A DNA stretch of 64,000 nt, taken from assembly GCA_013376735.1 (NCBI GenBank), contig VINJ01000001.1, positions 3,534,001 to 3,598,000 of the forward strand. The letters run 5' to 3'. The number at the start of each line of letters is the position of its first letter. Positions within the stretch are counted from its first letter, which is position 1. A model generated the notes under the pieces. It saw only the letters and a list, made by a program, of their open reading frames with translations, did no database searches and had not been told where the DNA came from. A program made the translations under genes and the position numbers. This DNA is from a bacterium Scap17. Its GTDB lineage: Bacteria > Pseudomonadota > Gammaproteobacteria > Pseudomonadales > Halomonadaceae. This document shows, piece after piece, positions 61,344 to 64,000 of this stretch.

Positions 61344-62249
61344 TTACCCGGCAATATTGTGATTGTTGTGGCGAGACGTGCGGACTTCAGATTGGCGAGT
61401 GCAAAGGCCGTGCATGGCGGCCAGCCTGTGCAGCTCATCCCGAGCGGGAGCTCTGACCCCCAGTACCTTGTGCAGATATTCGTGGCGGGCCGGCAATTCA
61501 GCCGCGCTGATCTCTTCCAGAATGGTGCCGTGCTCCATCAGGTAATGACGGTCGGCCAGCGGGGCGGCAAAGCGGAAATTCTGCTCCACCAGCACGATGG
61601 TCATGCCGCGCGCCTTCAGCATCATCAGCACTTCGGCCAGCTTCTGGTTGATGACCGGCGCCAGCCCCTCGGTGATCTCATCCAGCAGCAGCAGGTCCGC
61701 CCCGGTGCGCAGGATGCGCGCCAACGCCAGCATCTGCTGCTCGCCACCGGAAAGGCGCGTGCCCTGACTGGTGCGCCGCTCATGCAGATTGGGGAACAGG
61801 GCATAGAGCTCATCCAGCGACATGCCCCGGCTCTGATCCTGGCTCCGGCCCTGGTCATGTCCTGTGCTCTTGACCAGCGGTGGCAGCAGCAGATTCTCCT
61901 CGACGCTCAGACTGGCGAAGATGCCGCGCTCCTCTGGGCAGAAACCGACACCGAGATGAGCGATGCGATGCGGTGCCAGCCCCATGCTGTCCTGCCCCTT
62001 GATGAGGATCTCGCCGCTGCGCCGGCCGACCATGTTCATGATCGCGCGCAGCGTGCTGCTGCGTCCGGCCCCGTTGCGCCCCAGCAAGGTCACCAGTTCA
62101 CCGCGCCGCACCATCATGTTGACGCCATGCAGCACATGGGACTCGCCGTACCAGGCGTTCAGCTCGCGCAGGCAGAGCTGCTCTTCCCCCAGCGGCGAGT
62201 CGGCCGCCGAGGCTTGCCTGTCCGTCGCCTGCTCCATAACCACCGTCAT
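61344..62249 (-). CDS. livF: ABC transporter ATP-binding protein LivF, Arg variant of Walker A
   Basis: A 301-residue ATPase. Walker A reads GRNGAGRSST, with Arg where Lys normally contacts ATP phosphate. The signature is RLSGGEQQMLALARI, Walker B LLLLDEITEGLAP, and the switch His is replaced by Gln-Asn in VLVEQNFRF (usual for LivF). A 15-residue insertion (STGHDQGRSQDQSRG) and a His/Asn-rich tail are not typical. It overlaps livG by 4 bp. Confidence 0.92.
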   Translation of the reverse strand: MTVVMEQATDRQASAADSPLGEEQLCLRELNAWYGESHVLHGVNMMVRRGELVTLLGRNGAGRSSTLRAIMNMVGRRSGEILIKGQDSMGLAPHRIAHLGVGFCPEERGIFASLSVEENLLLPPLVKSTGHDQGRSQDQSRGMSLDELYALFPNLHERRTSQGTRLSGGEQQMLALARILRTGADLLLLDEITEGLAPVINQKLAEVLMMLKARGMTIVLVEQNFRFAAPLADRHYLMEHGTILEEISAAELPARHEYLHKVLGVRAPARDELHRLAAMHGLCTRQSEVRTSRHNNHNIAG

Positions 62250-63079
62250 GAAACCTCCTTGTGCGCATCCGCCGTGGACTCGGGCGCTTCACTGCCCAGA
62301 TACGCCTCGCGCACCTCGGGGTTGGCCGACACGCTGGCGTAATCGCCTTCCGCCAGCACCCGTCCGCGCGCCAGCACGCTGATGCGATCGCACAGACGGC
62401 TGACCACGCTCAGATTGTGCTCGACCATCAGCACCGTACGGCCCCGCGCCGCGACACGAATCAGCTCGACCACACGGTCCACATCCTCGGCGCCCATGCC
62501 TTGGGTCGGCTCGTCCAGCAGCATCAGCGTGGGCTCAAGCGCCAGCGTGGTCGCCAGCTCCAGCGCCCGCTTGCGGCCATAGGGCAGACTGGCGGTCACA
62601 CGGTGGGCGTCATCGCGTAGCCCTACCTGCTCCAGCAGATGCAATGCCTGCTCGTTCAAGCTGTCGAGGCTGCGTTCCGGCTTCCAGAAATGAAACGAGG
62701 TGCCCTGGGGGCGTTGCAGGGAGACCCGCACGTTCTCGAGCACCGTCATCTGGGAAAACACCGCCGATATCTGGAAAGAGCGCACCAAGCCCAGGCGCGC
62801 GATCTCATGCGACTTCATGCGGGTGATGGATTTGCCGCGGTAGAGAATCTCGCCGCGAGTGGCCGGCAGAAAACGTGTCAGTAGATTGAAGACTGTCGTC
62901 TTGCCGGCGCCATTGGGGCCGATCAGGGCGTGGATATGCCCTTCCTGCACCTGGAGATTGACGTCATCGACGGCCGTGAAACCTCGAAAGTCCTTGCTCA
63001 AGCCACGCGTCTCGAGAATCGGGGCTGTCGCGGATGCGCCCCCGCTGGCACGCGGCCCCTGAATGGGCGGTGATGGCAT
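62246..63079 (-). CDS. livG: ABC transporter ATP-binding protein LivG
   Basis: A 277-residue ATPase with canonical Walker A GPNGAGKTTVFNLLTRFL, GLVRSFQISAVFSQMTVLENV (LivG Q-loop), signature region TASLPYGRKRALELATTL (SGG replaced by LPYG, common in LivG), Walker B LMLLDEPTQGMG and switch VLMVEHNLSVV. ATG 63079 has GGAG 7 bases upstream; an upstream ATG would add 18 unconserved residues. It is the first gene of the livG-livF-binding protein-livH-livM cluster. Confidence 0.93.
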   Translation of the reverse strand: MPSPPIQGPRASGGASATAPILETRGLSKDFRGFTAVDDVNLQVQEGHIHALIGPNGAGKTTVFNLLTRFLPATRGEILYRGKSITRMKSHEIARLGLVRSFQISAVFSQMTVLENVRVSLQRPQGTSFHFWKPERSLDSLNEQALHLLEQVGLRDDAHRVTASLPYGRKRALELATTLALEPTLMLLDEPTQGMGAEDVDRVVELIRVAARGRTVLMVEHNLSVVSRLCDRISVLARGRVLAEGDYASVSANPEVREAYLGSEAPESTADAHKEVS

Positions 63080-63533
63080 GTCAGTACTCCGTCCTGACCG
63101 GCAAGCCGGTGGTCTGTGTCTTCCAAGAGACATGGGGGCTGTTCGTCAGCGCTGATGCCCGCAACGTCCGCCCGCAATGTCTGCTCGCAACATCACGGCT
63201 CGTCGTCGACACGCAGTATCAACAGGAGGCGCTATCCACAGGCCTTGGTCACAGACCCTGTCCACTGGCCCTGGTCAAGGCGCAATCTACAGACAGCTCT
63301 GCCAGGCCTTCGATACGATCCATCGTTACGATCCATCGTTGCGATCAGCGCAACTGACGTTAACGTAAACTAGAATAGCAAGAGGCGCGCTGCCAGCGGC
63401 AAGCGCGCTCACTCGACCAATAGCCGATATATCAGCGACTTCTTTACAAGGCAGCCATCCCGAGACATCTCAAGGCCGGCAGATACCCCACCAGCCCGAG
63501 CCGAACAGTCGAGATGAGCGTAACTCCCGCCAT
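63080..63533. other. Intergenic region upstream of livG
   Basis: No convincing gene. It contains an exact 13-bp tandem duplication TACGATCCATCGT (63314-63326, 63327-63339), a further partial unit, and a 10-bp palindrome ACGTTAACGT (63357-63366). These are candidate operator sequences for the liv operon. Confidence 0.55.
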
Positions 63534-63579
63534 AAAAAAGACGCCTGTCCGTCGCGGAATACCGCGCCGAAGAGGCGTC
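63534..63579 (-). terminator. Rho-independent terminator of sdaA
   Basis: On the minus strand GACGCCT and AGGCGTC enclose an inner stem CGCGG/CCGCG, followed by six T's. Confidence 0.88.
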
Positions 63580-63711
63580 AACGAGGGTTGCCGAGATCAT
63601 GACCTCTGGCCGGAGATCACGTACCTGACAAGAGACAACGGGTTTGGCCGGAGGCGGCAGGCCTCCGGCGGAAAGTCATATCAGCTCATATTGGAGTGGC
63701 GACCGGTCGAA

Positions 63712-64000
63712 TCAGCATTCGATGGCGTTGACCGCGAGACCGCCCTTGGAGGTCTCCTTGTACTTTTCCTGCATGTCACGGCCGGTATCGCGCATGGTGC
63801 GGATCGCCTTGTCCAGCGAGACGAAGTGATCGCCATCGCCACACATCGCCATCTGGGCGGCATTGATCGCCTTGACCGAGGCAATCGCATTGCGCTCGAT
63901 GCAGGGAATCTGCACCAGGCCGCCGATCGGGTCACAGGTCAGCCCCAGATTGTGCTCGAGACCGATTTCCGCCGCGTTCTCGACCTGCTCCGGCGTCGCG
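63712..64000 (-). CDS. sdaA: L-serine ammonia-lyase, C-terminal part, cut by window edge
   Basis: The last 96 residues of an iron-sulfur L-serine dehydratase (single-chain type), which converts serine to pyruvate and ammonia. [20 protein letters not shown] holds two cysteine ligands of the [4Fe-4S] cluster and [26 protein letters not shown] follows. The C-terminus ends in a Cys (NAIEC); in characterised L-serine dehydratases the C-terminal Cys tail inserts into the active site. The upstream part lies beyond the window. Confidence 0.92.
   Translation of the reverse strand, partial: ATPEQVENAAEIGLEHNLGLTCDPIGGLVQIPCIERNAIASVKAINAAQMAMCGDGDHFVSLDKAIRTMRDTGRDMQEKYKETSKGGLAVNAIEC

Overview
The window is a chromosomal segment of a GC-rich gammaproteobacterium. 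Gene orders known from this class are kept (nadC/ampD/aceE, dapA-bamC, perM/bepA, purL/mltF/tadA, trpS-scpA-scpB-rluB). Family makeup and overall base composition suggest Halomonadaceae (Halomonas or Cobetia type). That genus-level statement is inference and could be tested with the complete 16S gene in the window.

Layout. 1-3,340: aceF (cut by the window edge) and aceE. 3,787-6,203: ampD divergent from nadC, then a methyltransferase. 6,303-8,854: methionine salvage genes mtnB-mtnD-mtnC with a GNAT acetyltransferase downstream. 9,070-10,721: trmO and an FMN reductase. 10,879-14,550: dapA-bamC-MBL hydrolase and purC. 14,998-19,904: bcp, a permease with a TusA-like protein, bepA and nadA. 20,202-20,478: three near-identical tRNA-Lys(UUU) genes with promoter and terminator. 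20,747-27,222: trpS-scpA-scpB-rluB and radD. 27,466-30,147: a crotonase and a membrane-anchored glutamate-synthase-like protein. 30,385-39,607: purL, mltF, a diguanylate cyclase, tadA and tesB. 40,196-42,613: an IS66-family element with exact 8-bp target duplications and a decayed tnpC. 42,714-47,622: a complete rRNA operon on the minus strand with no tRNA in the 16S-23S spacer. 48,228-57,430: nitrate/nitrite assimilation (cobA, nasA, divergent nasC-nirB-nirD). 57,955-63,079: a branched-chain-type ABC transporter. The right edge holds the C-terminal end of sdaA.

The most interesting part is the regulation of the nitrogen cluster. Both nasA and the divergent nasC-nirBD operon have leaders ending in a strong intrinsic terminator. 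In each, the same 16-base hairpin (CAGGC, hexaloop AAAGGC, GCCTG) overlaps the 5' arm of that terminator. This is the architecture of ANTAR-protein (NasR/NasT) antitermination. A 16-bp NtrC-like site (GCAC-N7-GTGCA) lies between the two operons. A second such site lies downstream of nirD, about 145 bp upstream of a sigma-54 -24/-12 element with exact spacing. That element would start a transcript of about 125 nt that ends at a classic terminator and encodes no recognisable protein. I read it as a candidate nitrogen-regulated small RNA. At both loci a degenerate second NtrC half-site lies exactly 31 bp from the first.

How the genes work together: NasA reduces nitrate, NasC feeds it electrons from NAD(P)H, NirBD reduces nitrite to ammonium, and CobA makes the siroheme precursor that NirB needs. 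No nitrate transporter, NtrBC, NasR or NasST gene is in the window, so those must lie elsewhere.
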